A stretch of 64,000 nt of DNA, taken from a virus. The position numbers and the translations under genes are program-made. The notes under the pieces are model-generated. The model was not told the DNA's origin and did no database searches. It was given only the letters and a program-made list of their open reading frames with translations. The stretch is from IMG/VR virus record IMGVR_UViG_3300034073_005389, positions 297,491 through 361,490 of that record. One strand, written 5' to 3'. Each line of letters begins with the position of its first letter. Within the stretch, counting starts at the first letter, position 1. This document shows, piece by piece, positions 53,232 to 59,810 of this stretch.

Positions 53232-53480
53232 TCACCTCTCGTCAGTGAGAACCATCACGAACTCCTTGTCAAGCAAGATCTTGAGCGCATCATCCTGTTC
53301 GGATGGATGCAGCTGTACTTCCAAGGGGAAGAATCGGCTCCAATCATAGGCTCGAACCCGGTATTCTTCCGGCTCACCTGCACAGTCCCAAGTAGGACCT
53401 TTGGCTGGAACATAGTCCAGCTCCAGGTCTACGGTAATGGTTTTGTGGTTGCGTACGATCTGCATCTGAATGTCTTTCAT
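53232..53480 (-). CDS. Hypothetical cassette protein, 82 aa
   Basis: Beta-rich: IQMQIVRNHKTITVDLELDY, then WSRFFPLEVQLHPSEQDDA. GGAGG before ATG. Not recognised. Confidence 0.85.
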   Translation of the reverse strand: MKDIQMQIVRNHKTITVDLELDYVPAKGPTWDCAGEPEEYRVRAYDWSRFFPLEVQLHPSEQDDALKILLDKEFVMVLTDER

Positions 53481-53496
53481 AAAACCTCCTGGGTCA

Positions 53497-53524
53497 ATGG
53501 TGGTGTAGTAAGTTGACCGATGGG
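53497..53524 (-). promoter_or_regulatory. Class A promoter for the 53232 cassette
   Basis: Exact box, but -10 CACCAT is weak; no TGAG. CACCATTGACCC follows. Confidence 0.6.
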
Positions 53525-53541
53525 TGCATACAACTGAAAAC

Positions 53542-53569
53542 GCTCATGGAACCATATGGATCCATGAGC
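53542..53569 (-). terminator. Terminator of the 53575 cassette
   Basis: GCTCATGGA/TCCATGAGC with inner CCATATGG, then GTTTTC on the minus strand. Confidence 0.9.
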
Positions 53570-53574
53570 ATAAA

Positions 53575-53820
53575 CTAGATGATGTTGAGCCTGCTCCAAA
53601 ACCTTTGGCTTTCTTTCCCTACCTCACACAGAGGCAAAGGAGCGACTTCATTTTGAGCAAGCATGCGCCTGACTTTACGCCCTTCCTGGTCCTCCTTGAA
53701 ACCAGGAAGGCAAATAAAGTCTCTGGAAACGGCTTCAGAGAATGCGTCCTCCAACGCAATCTCGAACTGTTTCTCAGACTCGAACTTATAGCCACTGATA
53801 GTGTAAATGCACTGTGCCAT
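53575..53820 (-). CDS. Hypothetical cassette protein, 81 aa
   Basis: The ATG at 53820 (MAQCIYTISGYKFESEKQ), GGAGG upstream. Helical, acidic start, basic middle (KEDQEGRKVRRMLAQNE). Not recognised. Confidence 0.85.
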   Translation of the reverse strand: MAQCIYTISGYKFESEKQFEIALEDAFSEAVSRDFICLPGFKEDQEGRKVRRMLAQNEVAPLPLCEVGKESQRFWSRLNII

Positions 53821-53836
53821 AAATAGCACCTCCGTA

Positions 53837-53864
53837 ACCTACTTACTGCTTGTTGACCGATGGG
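53837..53864 (-). promoter_or_regulatory. Class A promoter for the 53575 cassette
   Basis: Exact box, -10 GTAGGT, short leader with GGAGG close behind. No 5' hairpin. Confidence 0.65.
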
Positions 53865-53891
53865 TTACCTGGATTGAACTTAACAAAAAAA

Positions 53892-53933
53892 CCCAGGCTT
53901 ACATGGACTCATTAGAATCCACATAAACCTGGG
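53892..53933 (-). terminator. Terminator of the 53940 cassette
   Basis: CCCAGG(T/C)TTA.../...ACCTGGG stem, containing a GGACTC/GAATCC inner stem, then TTTTTTTG on the minus strand. Confidence 0.85.
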
Positions 53934-53939
53934 CTCTCA

Positions 53940-54167
53940 CTACCTCACCAACACGAAGGTGTTGGGTTGACCCAGCCAGCTGTTGAGCTGGGTCGCCATC
54001 TGCCTTGCATCTTGGTATGTGTACTCTTGTACACGAGTTATGCCGTTGCGAGTGTCTCGCAACTTCCAACCTTTCTCCTCGAACAATGCCAGGAAACAAT
54101 CCTGGCAAATCGGCTTGCAGTTGAACTTGCATGTGCTTGCGCTTTTATCACACATCTGGCAGTTCAT
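53940..54167 (-). CDS. Zinc-finger-like cassette protein, 75 aa
   Basis: The ATG at 54167 (MNCQMCDKSASTCKFNCK), then PICQDC. Six Cys in CxxC/CxxxC pairs at the N-terminus can bind two zinc ions; helical C-terminal half with Thr/Gln/Leu. Not recognised. AAAGGCATT before ATG. Confidence 0.85.
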   Translation of the reverse strand: MNCQMCDKSASTCKFNCKPICQDCFLALFEEKGWKLRDTRNGITRVQEYTYQDARQMATQLNSWLGQPNTFVLVR

Positions 54168-54203
54168 AATGCCTTTCCATCTACTCTGTTTGGTGAGTAG
54201 ACA

Positions 54204-54231
54204 CCTATACCTATCTATGTTGACCGATGGG
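54204..54231 (-). promoter_or_regulatory. Class A promoter for the 53940 cassette
   Basis: Exact box, 9-nt spacer, -10 TATAGG. 5' hairpin TCTACTC/GAGTAGA. Confidence 0.85.
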
Positions 54232-54247
54232 TGCACACAACTGAAAC

Positions 54248-54275
54248 GTTGTGCAGGAGTTGCCTCCTGCACAAC
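54248..54275 (-). terminator. Terminator of the 54281 cassette
   Basis: GTTGTGCAGGAG/CTCCTGCACAAC, then GTTTCAG on the minus strand. Confidence 0.85.
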
Positions 54276-54280
54276 CTTTC

Positions 54281-54739
54281 TCAGTAGTCGTCGCGACCCG
54301 ACCACCGATCCTGTTCCATGTACTGCATGTACCTCTCCTCCTCGTTCCAGTGCTCGTAGGGTCGCATCATACGAGCGTTGTAGTCTCTGAGTACCGACTC
54401 CAGCGCCTCCCGCTTGGCGTGGAGCCTGTTGATGTAGGCGTCTCGCTGCGCCTCCATCTCTTCGTTCACCTGCTCTCGTAGGTGATCGCGCTCCTCCTTG
54501 GTCAAGTCGCGACCAAGAGCAGACTCACGACTACAGAACTCCTCATACGCACGCTCTTGGAAGAGGTCATCCTCCATCTCACGTGCGTGGTCGTCCCAGT
54601 GGTAACGCTCGATCTGAGCATTGGTATCATTCCACTGAGAGGCGAGACCCTTGATGATCTCCTCCTTTGCCTGAGCGATCAGGCGCTCGTGGTCCGTAGC
54701 GTTTTCGGGGCACTCGATGTTGATCACGTATCCACGCAT
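54281..54739 (-). CDS. Coiled-coil cassette protein, RPYEH family, 152 aa
   Basis: The ATG at 54739 (MRGYVINIECPENATDHE) with TGGAGG upstream. Long charged helix, then RPYEHWNEEERYMQYME and GRDDY at the end, the same architecture as 45425-45865. Shows that the cassette region shares genes with the AT-rich region. Function unknown. Confidence 0.85.
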   Translation of the reverse strand: MRGYVINIECPENATDHERLIAQAKEEIIKGLASQWNDTNAQIERYHWDDHAREMEDDLFQERAYEEFCSRESALGRDLTKEERDHLREQVNEEMEAQRDAYINRLHAKREALESVLRDYNARMMRPYEHWNEEERYMQYMEQDRWSGRDDY

Positions 54740-54770
54740 ATCAGCCTCCAGACAAGCCTTGATTGGCTCA

Positions 54771-54798
54771 CTTATGTTTTTGCATGTTGACCGATGGG
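54771..54798 (-). promoter_or_regulatory. Class A promoter for the 54281 cassette
   Basis: Exact box, -10 CATAAG then TGAGCC. 5' hairpin AGCC/GGCT. Confidence 0.85.
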
Positions 54799-54818
54799 TA
54801 CAGCCCACTGAAAAAAAA

Positions 54819-54843
54819 CCGTGTCAGGAAATTCCTGACACGG
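54819..54843 (-). terminator. Terminator of the 54868 cassette
   Basis: CCGTGTCAGGAA/TTCCTGACACGG followed by eight T residues on the minus strand. Confidence 0.95.
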
Positions 54844-54867
54844 CTAGGTATGTACGCTAGTTGGCGA

Positions 54868-55074
54868 TCACTTGACCTTGATCACCAGACCGTTTTGCAC
54901 GGTCACCTCTGCGTACCAGGTATGGGGCTGCGGGTAGTGCGGTCCACCTACCGCAGTAGTCCCATTCTCTGGCGGGTTGCCGAGACCAGGTGCGTAAATA
55001 TGCACCGGTTTCCCGGCAGCCACATCATCCTTGAGTTGCTTCTTGGTCTTGTAGTTCTTGGTGGTGTAGAACAC
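54868..55074 (-). CDS. Conserved protein with GTG start, 68 aa
   Basis: GGAGGGTTCA precedes GTG at 55074. MFYTTKNYKTKKQLKDDVAA, then VGGPHYPQPHTWYAEV matches a small family common in phages and plasmids, sometimes next to DNA-metabolism genes. Beta-rich C-terminal half. Function unknown. Confidence 0.85.
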   Translation of the reverse strand: MFYTTKNYKTKKQLKDDVAAGKPVHIYAPGLGNPPENGTTAVGGPHYPQPHTWYAEVTVQNGLVIKVK

Positions 55075-55107
55075 TGAACCCTCCTAGACAAAGCCGTGAT
55101 TGGCTCA

Positions 55108-55135
55108 ATGGTAGTTGTGCAGGTTGACCGATGGG
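55108..55135 (-). promoter_or_regulatory. Class A promoter for the 54868 cassette
   Basis: Exact box, -10 TACCAT then TGAGCC; 5' hairpin AGCC/GGCT. Confidence 0.75.
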
Positions 55136-55152
55136 TACGGACCACTGAAACA

Positions 55153-55178
55153 TGCTTGGAAGCATTCGCTTCCAAGCA
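55153..55178 (-). terminator. Terminator of the 55203 cassette
   Basis: TGCTTGGAAGC/GCTTCCAAGCA, then GTTTCAG on the minus strand. Confidence 0.9.
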
Positions 55179-55202
55179 CGTTTTGTTGAGAGTGTTGTTA
55201 GA

Positions 55203-55493
55203 TTACTTCTTGTTGCTCTCCTTGTAGAGTACGATCAGCTGTTCGTATACCTGGCTGTGATGGTACAATCCTTCCTGCCATTCCAGCAGGAGTTTTTTCA
55301 CCCTTTCCTGCTGAATCTCGTTGAGAGCGTTGTACAGGTACAGACCTGGCAGTTCCCCATCCCACAGCTGGGTGAGAAGCCTCTCCTCTTCCATGACCAG
55401 AGCCTTGATCTTCTGGTCGTACGCCAACTGCTTGCGCAGCTTGGCGATACGGTTTTTGATCTGGTGTACGGTGTTGCGGTTGCGGTTGCTCAT
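55203..55493 (-). CDS. Coiled-coil cassette protein, 96 aa
   Basis: The ATG at 55493 (MSNRNRNTVHQIKNRIAK). Almost all helix with heptads (KLRKQLAYDQKIKALVMEE) and a later TQLWDGELPGLYLY break. CGGAG upstream. Not recognised. Confidence 0.85.
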   Translation of the reverse strand: MSNRNRNTVHQIKNRIAKLRKQLAYDQKIKALVMEEERLLTQLWDGELPGLYLYNALNEIQQERVKKLLLEWQEGLYHHSQVYEQLIVLYKESNKK

Positions 55494-55534
55494 GTGAGAC
55501 TCCGAGAAAGCCGTGTGTGGAGTTGTACGGCTCA

Positions 55535-55562
55535 CATACAGTTATGCGGGTTGACCGATGGG
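55535..55562 (-). promoter_or_regulatory. Class A promoter for the 55203 cassette
   Basis: Exact box, -10 TGTATG then TGAGCCG; a longer 5' stem AGCCGT...ACGGCT follows. Confidence 0.8.
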
Positions 55563-55590
55563 TTAACTTGTTTGCATTTAACAAAAAAAA

Positions 55591-55618
55591 CCCTTGGCTT
55601 GCTTGCGCAAACCAAGGG
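55591..55618 (-). terminator. Terminator of the 55624 cassette
   Basis: CCCTTGG(TTTGCG)...CCAAGGG stem followed by eight T residues on the minus strand. Confidence 0.9.
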
Positions 55619-55623
55619 CTTTA

Positions 55624-55827
55624 TCACTGCAACGAAAGCAAGAACATCTCTCCTTTCTGAGTGAAAGACTTGAGAATCATACCGCCAGCCATGGAGTAAA
55701 CTCCAAGGTCTGTGCCAGGATGAACTTTGCTGTTGAACTTTGCCACACGATCTCCATTGGGAGCCATGTAGGCAATGGTCAGCCCTTGCTCCAGGGCTTT
55801 CTCGAACTCAACGTGGCTAATCTGCAT
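55624..55827 (-). CDS. Hypothetical cassette protein, 67 aa
   Basis: The ATG at 55827 (MQISHVEFEKALEQGLTI), AGGAGG upstream; the long upstream frame reads through the promoter and is rejected. Helix, then beta strands with MAPNGDRVAKFNSK. Not recognised. Confidence 0.8.
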   Translation of the reverse strand: MQISHVEFEKALEQGLTIAYMAPNGDRVAKFNSKVHPGTDLGVYSMAGGMILKSFTQKGEMFLLSLQ

Positions 55828-55840
55828 AGCTACCTCCTCG

Positions 55841-55868
55841 TATTGAAGTATGTATATTGACCGATGGG
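55841..55868 (-). promoter_or_regulatory. Class A promoter for the 55624 cassette
   Basis: Box CCCATCGGTCAAT, -10 TCAATA. Short leader without hairpin. Confidence 0.65.
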
Positions 55869-55885
55869 TGCAAACAACTAAAACT

Positions 55886-55913
55886 GCAAGCACCTGATTG
55901 CTCAGGTGCTTGC
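55886..55913 (-). terminator. Terminator of the 55919 cassette
   Basis: GCAAGCACCTG/CAGGTGCTTGC, then AGTTTTAG. Differs from 56244-56271 by a compensated base pair. Confidence 0.9.
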
Positions 55914-55918
55914 AAGAG

Positions 55919-56164
55919 TCAGTACATGCTGATGCTGTTCTCAATCTCTTGGTCTTGGCTCAACCGAGCCGCCTCCTTCCAGCGGCGCTGAACCATCCAA
56001 CGGGTGACCAGCCCGTTGTACTTGAATGCTTTTTCGCACGCTTCTACGGTTTTCCGCCATGCCTCTGCCGCCTTTTGGTTACCGGTGGCGGCAGCGAACT
56101 GCCCCTCCACCGAAGCCAGGATGGAGAGAGAGATGAAAGGCGTGCTGGATCGCATGATCTTCAT
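55919..56164 (-). CDS. Hypothetical helical cassette protein, 81 aa
   Basis: Starts MKIMRSSTPFISLSILASVE. Ala-rich helices (GNQKAAEAWRKTVEACEKAF). AGGAG before ATG. May oligomerise. Not recognised. Confidence 0.85.
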   Translation of the reverse strand: MKIMRSSTPFISLSILASVEGQFAAATGNQKAAEAWRKTVEACEKAFKYNGLVTRWMVQRRWKEAARLSQDQEIENSISMY

Positions 56165-56198
56165 GTTTATCTCCTAGAGCCATTGGTTGATTGGCTCA

Positions 56199-56226
56199 CT
56201 TGTAGTTGTGCAGGTTGACCGATGGG
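56199..56226 (-). promoter_or_regulatory. Class A promoter for the 55919 cassette
   Basis: Exact box, -10 TACAAG then TGAGCC; hairpin GAGCC/GGCTC. Confidence 0.85.
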
Positions 56227-56243
56227 TACATACCACTAAAACT

Positions 56244-56271
56244 GCAAGTACCTGATTGCTCAGGTACTTGC
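56244..56271 (-). terminator. Terminator of the 56277 cassette
   Basis: GCAAGTACCTG/CAGGTACTTGC, then AGTTTTAG on the minus strand. Confidence 0.9.
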
Positions 56272-56276
56272 GTGTT

Positions 56277-56540
56277 TCATGAGTTCACGTATTCCTCCTC
56301 TGCCTTATTGATGATGCGGTGCGCCAAGTTGTCAATCTCATCCATCTCTGCCTCGGTGGCTTGGTCGAGCGCACCCGCAGACACAAGCTCCATCACCTTC
56401 AGATGAAGGTTGCCGATGTTATGGCAACCATTCACGTAGTTGTATTCTCCTCGGATCTTTCCGAAATGGTTCTTGTTACAAGCAAACCCGTTGTTACGGA
56501 GATGCTTGATGACCAGGGGGATCAGCCTACCCAGTTGCAT
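56277..56540 (-). CDS. Hypothetical helical cassette protein, 87 aa
   Basis: The ATG at 56540 (MQLGRLIPLVIKHLRNNG), AAAGGC upstream. Helix, short Cys/His loop (ACNKNHFG...NGCHNIGN), acidic helix at the end. Not recognised. Confidence 0.8.
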   Translation of the reverse strand: MQLGRLIPLVIKHLRNNGFACNKNHFGKIRGEYNYVNGCHNIGNLHLKVMELVSAGALDQATEAEMDEIDNLAHRIINKAEEEYVNS

Positions 56541-56569
56541 AACTTGCCTTTCCGAGCCATAGTGGCTCA

Positions 56570-56597
56570 CTTATGTTTTTGGAAGTTGACCGATGGG
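56570..56597 (-). promoter_or_regulatory. Class A promoter for the 56277 cassette
   Basis: Exact box, -10 CATAAG then TGAGCC; hairpin GAGCC/GGCTC with 5-nt loop. Confidence 0.85.
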
Positions 56598-56612
56598 TAC
56601 AACCAACTGAAA

Positions 56613-56638
56613 CATGCTCAGGATTGCTCCTAAGCATG
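56613..56638 (-). terminator. Terminator of the 56645 cassette
   Basis: CATGCTCAGG/CCTAAGCATG (one mismatch), then TTTCAG on the minus strand. Confidence 0.8.
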
Positions 56639-56644
56639 CTTGTC

Positions 56645-56827
56645 TCAGAGAGATAGGCGAGATACCACCCTGCACCCCTGACGAACCAACGAGGCAAACA
56701 TGCGCTCCCAGTTGTCCTCAGAGACGAGCATGGTTGCCTCGTCTCCTTCTTTGGTAATGTACCACAGGCGTACATTACATTTTTCTTTGATCCCAGGGCT
56801 AACTGCCCTGGGTTTTAGCTTACTCAC
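56645..56827 (-). CDS. Hypothetical basic protein with GTG start, 60 aa
   Basis: AAAGGAT lies upstream of GTG at 56827. MSKLKPRAVSPGIKEKCNVR, then LWYITKEGDEATMLVSEDNW. Overlaps the tiny membrane ORF upstream by 8 nt. Not recognised. Confidence 0.75.
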   Translation of the reverse strand: MSKLKPRAVSPGIKEKCNVRLWYITKEGDEATMLVSEDNWERMFASLVRQGCRVVSRLSL

Positions 56828-56909
56828 GTCTACTTATCCTTTCTTGCGTGAACAATAGTCCAACGCAAAGAAAAAGAACCCCATAGAACATGAAGTCAAA
56901 TAACTCCAT
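56820..56909 (-). CDS. Tiny membrane protein, 29 aa
   Basis: MELFDFMFYGVLFLCVGLLF then TQERISRRE: one hydrophobic helix and a basic tail. The ATG lies only 2-8 nt behind the -10 of promoter 56911-56938, so the mRNA would be nearly leaderless or start at the inner Met (56891). The stop overlaps the next start. Confidence 0.55.
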   Translation of the reverse strand: MELFDFMFYGVLFLCVGLLFTQERISRRE

Positions 56910-56910
56910 A

Positions 56911-56938
56911 ACTATGTTTGTACATGTTGACCGATGGG
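56911..56938 (-). promoter_or_regulatory. Class A promoter for the 56820/56645 genes
   Basis: Exact box, 9-nt spacer, -10 CATAGT, directly followed by TATGGAG. Confidence 0.8.
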
Positions 56939-56954
56939 TGCGAACCATTGAAAC

Positions 56955-57035
56955 AAGAACCCAGGATTGCTGTTGCAATCCTGGGTTCTTATCTGCTCAC
57001 CCACCGGAATCCGTTAGGACTCAACAGTGGGTGAG
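56955..57035 (-). terminator. Double terminator of the MYG1-like gene
   Basis: Two hairpins: CTCACCCAC/GTGGGTGAG (56996-57035, with a GAGTCC/GGATTC inner stem), then AAGAACCCAGGATTGC/GCAATCCTGGGTTCTT (56955-56990), then GTTTCAA on the minus strand. Confidence 0.85.
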
Positions 57036-57039
57036 TGTG

Positions 57040-57900
57040 TCAACCGAGCGCCAGCTTCGCCAGGGCGATTGCGCCCTCCCGACTGCGGGCGCCGCCGATG
57101 AACCGTGCGTTGTGGCAGAATACGGAATCATGAACTCCAGTCACTGCCGCCAGCTGTTCGTTTCGTAGCCCCGCCCATGCCTCGGGGAGCGGTCGGCGTT
57201 GCCCGAAGCTCCCCATGCTGGGCGGAACGCACTGGACCAGCCAGTCGTCCGCTTGGGGGAACACGAGGAAGAGCGCGTGGGTGCTCTCCTCCACCACCGT
57301 CTGCATGACCGGCATGAACCGGTCCAGAACGATGATCTTCCCCTCGATTGCGTTGGAGATGGCGTGGCGAGCGCCCTCCAACGCGAGCATCCGACCCTGC
57401 GCAGAGGCGATCACCCTGCGCAGGTGTGCCTCTGCAAACTCGACGGCGCGGGCGAATGCGTCGTCGAAGTTTTGCGCCTCGTGCCAGCAGGGGTTGAACC
57501 CGCTGACCACATCAGAGAAGGTGTGGTGATCCACACCTTCAGTAATGCTGCGGGTGCCGTACCCGCAGTCGAGGGCGTCAACCGCCCAGATGAGGTCGCT
57601 TTCGACCTCCCCCTCCACGCCGGGGGCGATGGAAGCACCAAAGTGCTTCCACACGAGACCGGCGCTGCTGTAGGGCACCCCATTGGGGCGCACGCCAGCG
57701 CCCCCCTTCTGGTGGTGGTCGAATCGTAGCGTGGTGGGGTCATAGACCCCTCCCACGTCCACAACAACCATCCCCATCTCGATCACCTTGGGATCGCGGG
57801 TCCGGATAACCGGACCCTCGAACCCCGCCATGCGCAAAATAGCGCAGGCGAGAACGTCGTCGGCGTGGAAGGGACCATTGTGAGTGACAATACTGCTCAT
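57040..57900 (-). CDS. MYG1/UPF0160-family metal-dependent hydrolase
   Basis: VTHNGPFHADDVLACAILR carries the N-terminal His/Asp metal site. VVDVGGVYDP then RFDHHQKG (DHH at 61-63) complete the DHH-like catalytic core, and PCWHEAQNFDDAFARAVEFA and VTGVHDSVFCHNARFIGGAR match the MYG1 C-terminal half. 286 residues is close to normal length. Known MYG1 proteins act as RNA 3'-5' exonucleases. High GC, its own cassette, so a recent host acquisition is likely (inference). Confidence 0.85.
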   Translation of the reverse strand: MSSIVTHNGPFHADDVLACAILRMAGFEGPVIRTRDPKVIEMGMVVVDVGGVYDPTTLRFDHHQKGGAGVRPNGVPYSSAGLVWKHFGASIAPGVEGEVESDLIWAVDALDCGYGTRSITEGVDHHTFSDVVSGFNPCWHEAQNFDDAFARAVEFAEAHLRRVIASAQGRMLALEGARHAISNAIEGKIIVLDRFMPVMQTVVEESTHALFLVFPQADDWLVQCVPPSMGSFGQRRPLPEAWAGLRNEQLAAVTGVHDSVFCHNARFIGGARSREGAIALAKLALG

Positions 57901-57941
57901 GTGAGCCTCCTAGAAAGCCGTGTGTGAAGTTGTACGGCTCA

Positions 57942-57969
57942 CATACAGTTGTGCAAGTTGACCGATGGG
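57942..57969 (-). promoter_or_regulatory. Class A promoter for the MYG1-like cassette
   Basis: Exact box, -10 TGTATG then TGAGCCG. 5' stem AGCCGT...ACGGCT. Confidence 0.85.
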
Positions 57970-57987
57970 TACAAGCCATGTAGAAAA

Positions 57988-58027
57988 TCGGTGAGTCAGA
58001 ATCTCGAAAGACTCAATGACTCACCGA
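57988..58027 (-). terminator. Terminator of the 58033 cassette
   Basis: TCGGTGAGTC/GACTCACCGA with an inner GAGTCTTTCGAGATTC hairpin, then TTTTCTAC. Confidence 0.9.
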
Positions 58028-58032
58028 GTGTG

Positions 58033-58506
58033 TCAACCGTAGAGCGTTCGGAGGGTCGCGCAAACGCGCGTCGCCTCCGATTGTTGGAACCGCTCCACTT
58101 TCTGGAGCAGTTCGATTGACTCTTCCCGGTCCATGCCGGGAAGCTGACGGAGTGCCAGCAACAGCAGTTTGCTGCTGGCGGTGGGTGCGCCGTCGAAGCG
58201 CACCACCTCACCGTTGAGGGTGAGGGAGAAGGGCTCATCGCCCTCCTCGCCCTCGCCCTCGCCCTCATTGCCGAGTGCCTCACCGAGTGACCATGCGGTC
58301 ACTCGGTGGGAGGAGGTGCCTGAGTGCCCGTCAAGGCGCACCGACACCCCCTCCTCGTGGGTGAGGGTAAGAACTGCGGGGAGGAGTAACGTACTCCTCC
58401 CGATGTGGTGCCTGAACGAGCCGAGGACAATCGCCCCCAGCTCGTTCAGCACCACCTGGCGGGGTTCAAACCCCGCCATGGCTGCGAAACCAGTTGCAAT
58501 AATCAT
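58033..58506 (-). CDS. Hypothetical cassette protein with acidic repeat, 157 aa
   Basis: The ATG at 58506 (MIIATGFAAMAGFEPRQV), GGAGG upstream. Beta-rich first part, an acidic run GEGEGEEGDE from a short DNA repeat, then a helical end (ESIELLQKVERFQQSEA). Not recognised. Leader element 58521-58584. Confidence 0.8.
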   Translation of the reverse strand: MIIATGFAAMAGFEPRQVVLNELGAIVLGSFRHHIGRSTLLLPAVLTLTHEEGVSVRLDGHSGTSSHRVTAWSLGEALGNEGEGEGEEGDEPFSLTLNGEVVRFDGAPTASSKLLLLALRQLPGMDREESIELLQKVERFQQSEATRVCATLRTLYG

Positions 58507-58520
58507 TGCAACCTCCTTGC

Positions 58521-58584
58521 AGAGTCTATCCACTACCCGTAATAGATCAGCATGACCTGTCATCAGGTAACAGCTTCGACTCTC
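58521..58584 (-). promoter_or_regulatory. Structured leader element, copy a
   Basis: AGAGTC/GACTCT outer stem, TTACC/GGTAG middle stem, AGGTCA-TGC-TGATCT inner hairpin with a G-U pair, then GGAGG. Between promoter 58586 and the 58033 gene. Confidence 0.75.
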
Positions 58585-58585
58585 A

Positions 58586-58613
58586 CATACAGTTGTGCAA
58601 GTTGACCGATGGG
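58586..58613 (-). promoter_or_regulatory. Class A promoter for the 58033 cassette
   Basis: Exact box, -10 TGTATG then TGAGAG. Confidence 0.85.
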
Positions 58614-58627
58614 TACAAGCCATGTAG

Positions 58628-58671
58628 AATCAGTGAGCCGGAATCCCGAAGGACTCAACAGCTCACTGATT
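58628..58671 (-). terminator. Terminator of the 58681 cassette
   Basis: AATCAGTGAGC/GCTCACTGATT enclosing GAGTCC-TTCG-GGATTC. Short T tract. Confidence 0.9.
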
Positions 58672-58680
58672 CCGGGACAC

Positions 58681-58911
58681 CTACAGATCGTAGACGCCCC
58701 GTTGTCCCACGATTGACCAAGAGGAGTACTCCTCTTGGTCAATCATGGTTGTGTGTCCGACGATGAGGTTTTCAAACCTCTCGTCGGTCACCAGTTTGTA
58801 GGCGTCGCCACGTAGCAACGCCTTTGCCGCCCGCATGGCGAGCGGCAGAGGGAGACCCGTCTTTCGACGGATCTCCCTCCCCAAAACCACACGTCTTCGT
58901 TTCAGTGTCAT
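58681..58911 (-). CDS. Small basic cassette protein, 76 aa
   Basis: The ATG at 58911 (MTLKRRRVVLGREIRRKT), GGAGG upstream. Strongly basic N-terminal third, then AMRAAKALLRGDAYKLVTDE. Likely nucleic-acid binding. Not recognised. Confidence 0.8.
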   Translation of the reverse strand: MTLKRRRVVLGREIRRKTGLPLPLAMRAAKALLRGDAYKLVTDERFENLIVGHTTMIDQEEYSSWSIVGQRGVYDL

Positions 58912-58923
58912 TTGACACCTCCA

Positions 58924-58951
58924 CTTACTTGTTTGCAAGTTGACCGATGGG
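58924..58951 (-). promoter_or_regulatory. Class A promoter for the 58681 cassette
   Basis: Exact box, -10 AGTAAG then TGGAGG; the Shine-Dalgarno follows at once, so a very short leader. Confidence 0.8.
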
Positions 58952-58966
58952 TGCGTGCCAGTTAGA

Positions 58967-59055
58967 TTGACCAGCCGGAATCCCGAAGGACTCAACAGCT
59001 GGTCAATACTACCCCCTCACTGAAGCTCAACCCTCTCAGGGAACTTCAGTGAGGG
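58967..59055 (-). terminator. Double terminator of the 59060 cassette
   Basis: CCCTCACTGAAG/CTTCAGTGAGGG (59014-59055), then TTGACCAGC/GCTGGTCAA with the GAGTCC-TTCG-GGATTC core (58967-59006). Confidence 0.85.
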
Positions 59056-59059
59056 ACCT

Positions 59060-59407
59060 TCACACCTCACACCAGGGAATAGTCTCCCTGGTGAAATCCT
59101 CCTCCACCTCATGCCAGCCGAACTGGTCGGCATGAGGTGAAACCCTCCCCACGTAGCGGACCAAACGAAATGGTCCGCTGTGGGGGTAGTCCGTATCGTA
59201 CGCGGCGGACTCTTCGTCCACCTCGTACGCCACCACCCACGCCATTCCGGCGTGGAAGCCACGCGCCCACGGGGGCGCGTCGTCGCCCCGAAGAGCCCAG
59301 AGCCCTTCGGGGTGGGTATAGAGGAGGTCACGGACCTCCTCCATGGTGGGGATGGGGAGGTCCGTCTCCGGAACCTCCCCATCCCAATCAGGAAACATCA
59401 CCCTCAT
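59060..59407 (-). CDS. Acidic cassette protein, 115 aa
   Basis: The ATG at 59407 (MRVMFPDWDGEVPETDLP), AGGAGG upstream. Acidic, Trp-rich: WALRGDDAPPWARGFHAGMA, ends EVEEDFTRETIPWCEV. Not recognised. Confidence 0.8.
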   Translation of the reverse strand: MRVMFPDWDGEVPETDLPIPTMEEVRDLLYTHPEGLWALRGDDAPPWARGFHAGMAWVVAYEVDEESAAYDTDYPHSGPFRLVRYVGRVSPHADQFGWHEVEEDFTRETIPWCEV

Positions 59408-59421
59408 GGTGACCTCCTTGT

Positions 59422-59485
59422 AGAGTCTATCCACTACCCGCAACAGATCACCACGATCTATTATCAGGCAGTAGCTTCGACCCTC
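59422..59485 (-). promoter_or_regulatory. Structured leader element, copy b
   Basis: GGGTC/GACTC(T) outer stem, CTGCC/GGTAG middle stem (one G-U), AGATCG-TGG-TGATCT inner hairpin. Followed by AGGAGG of the 59060 gene. Confidence 0.75.
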
Positions 59486-59486
59486 A

Positions 59487-59514
59487 CATACAGTTATGCA
59501 AGTTGACCGATGGG
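59487..59514 (-). promoter_or_regulatory. Class A promoter for the 59060 cassette
   Basis: Exact box, -10 TGTATG then TGAGGG. Confidence 0.85.
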
Positions 59515-59528
59515 TGCACGCCAGTTAG

Positions 59529-59570
59529 ATTGACCAGCCGGAATCCCGAAGGACTCAACAGCTGGTCAAT
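59529..59570 (-). terminator. Terminator of the 59576 cassette
   Basis: ATTGACCAGC/GCTGGTCAAT with the TTCG-capped core; nearly identical to the one at 58967-59006. Confidence 0.9.
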
Positions 59571-59575
59571 CTCAC

Positions 59576-59797
59576 TCACTGCGGGAGGAAGCTCCGAAGA
59601 GCCTCCATCGCCACAGCGAGGGTTGCGCCCCCGCCCGTGCGGTCCCACGCCCCTCGGGCGTGGTTCTCCGCTGCTGGCACGTAGGTGACGTGCCAGCAGC
59701 GCCCGCAGGCGCACCCATCCGGGGAAGGTGGCGTGATCTCCACCTTCCCCGGACCCCAGGCGGCACAAGCCGCCTGTACCAGAGATTCGAAGTCCAT
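59576..59797 (-). CDS. Hypothetical cassette protein, 73 aa
   Basis: The ATG at 59797 (MDFESLVQAACAAWGPGK), GAGGAGG upstream. Central CACGRCWHVTYVPA has Cys/His that may bind metal; helical end (ATLAVAMEALRSFLPQ). Not recognised. Confidence 0.8.
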   Translation of the reverse strand: MDFESLVQAACAAWGPGKVEITPPSPDGCACGRCWHVTYVPAAENHARGAWDRTGGGATLAVAMEALRSFLPQ

Positions 59798-59810
59798 GTG
59801 GACCTCCTCA

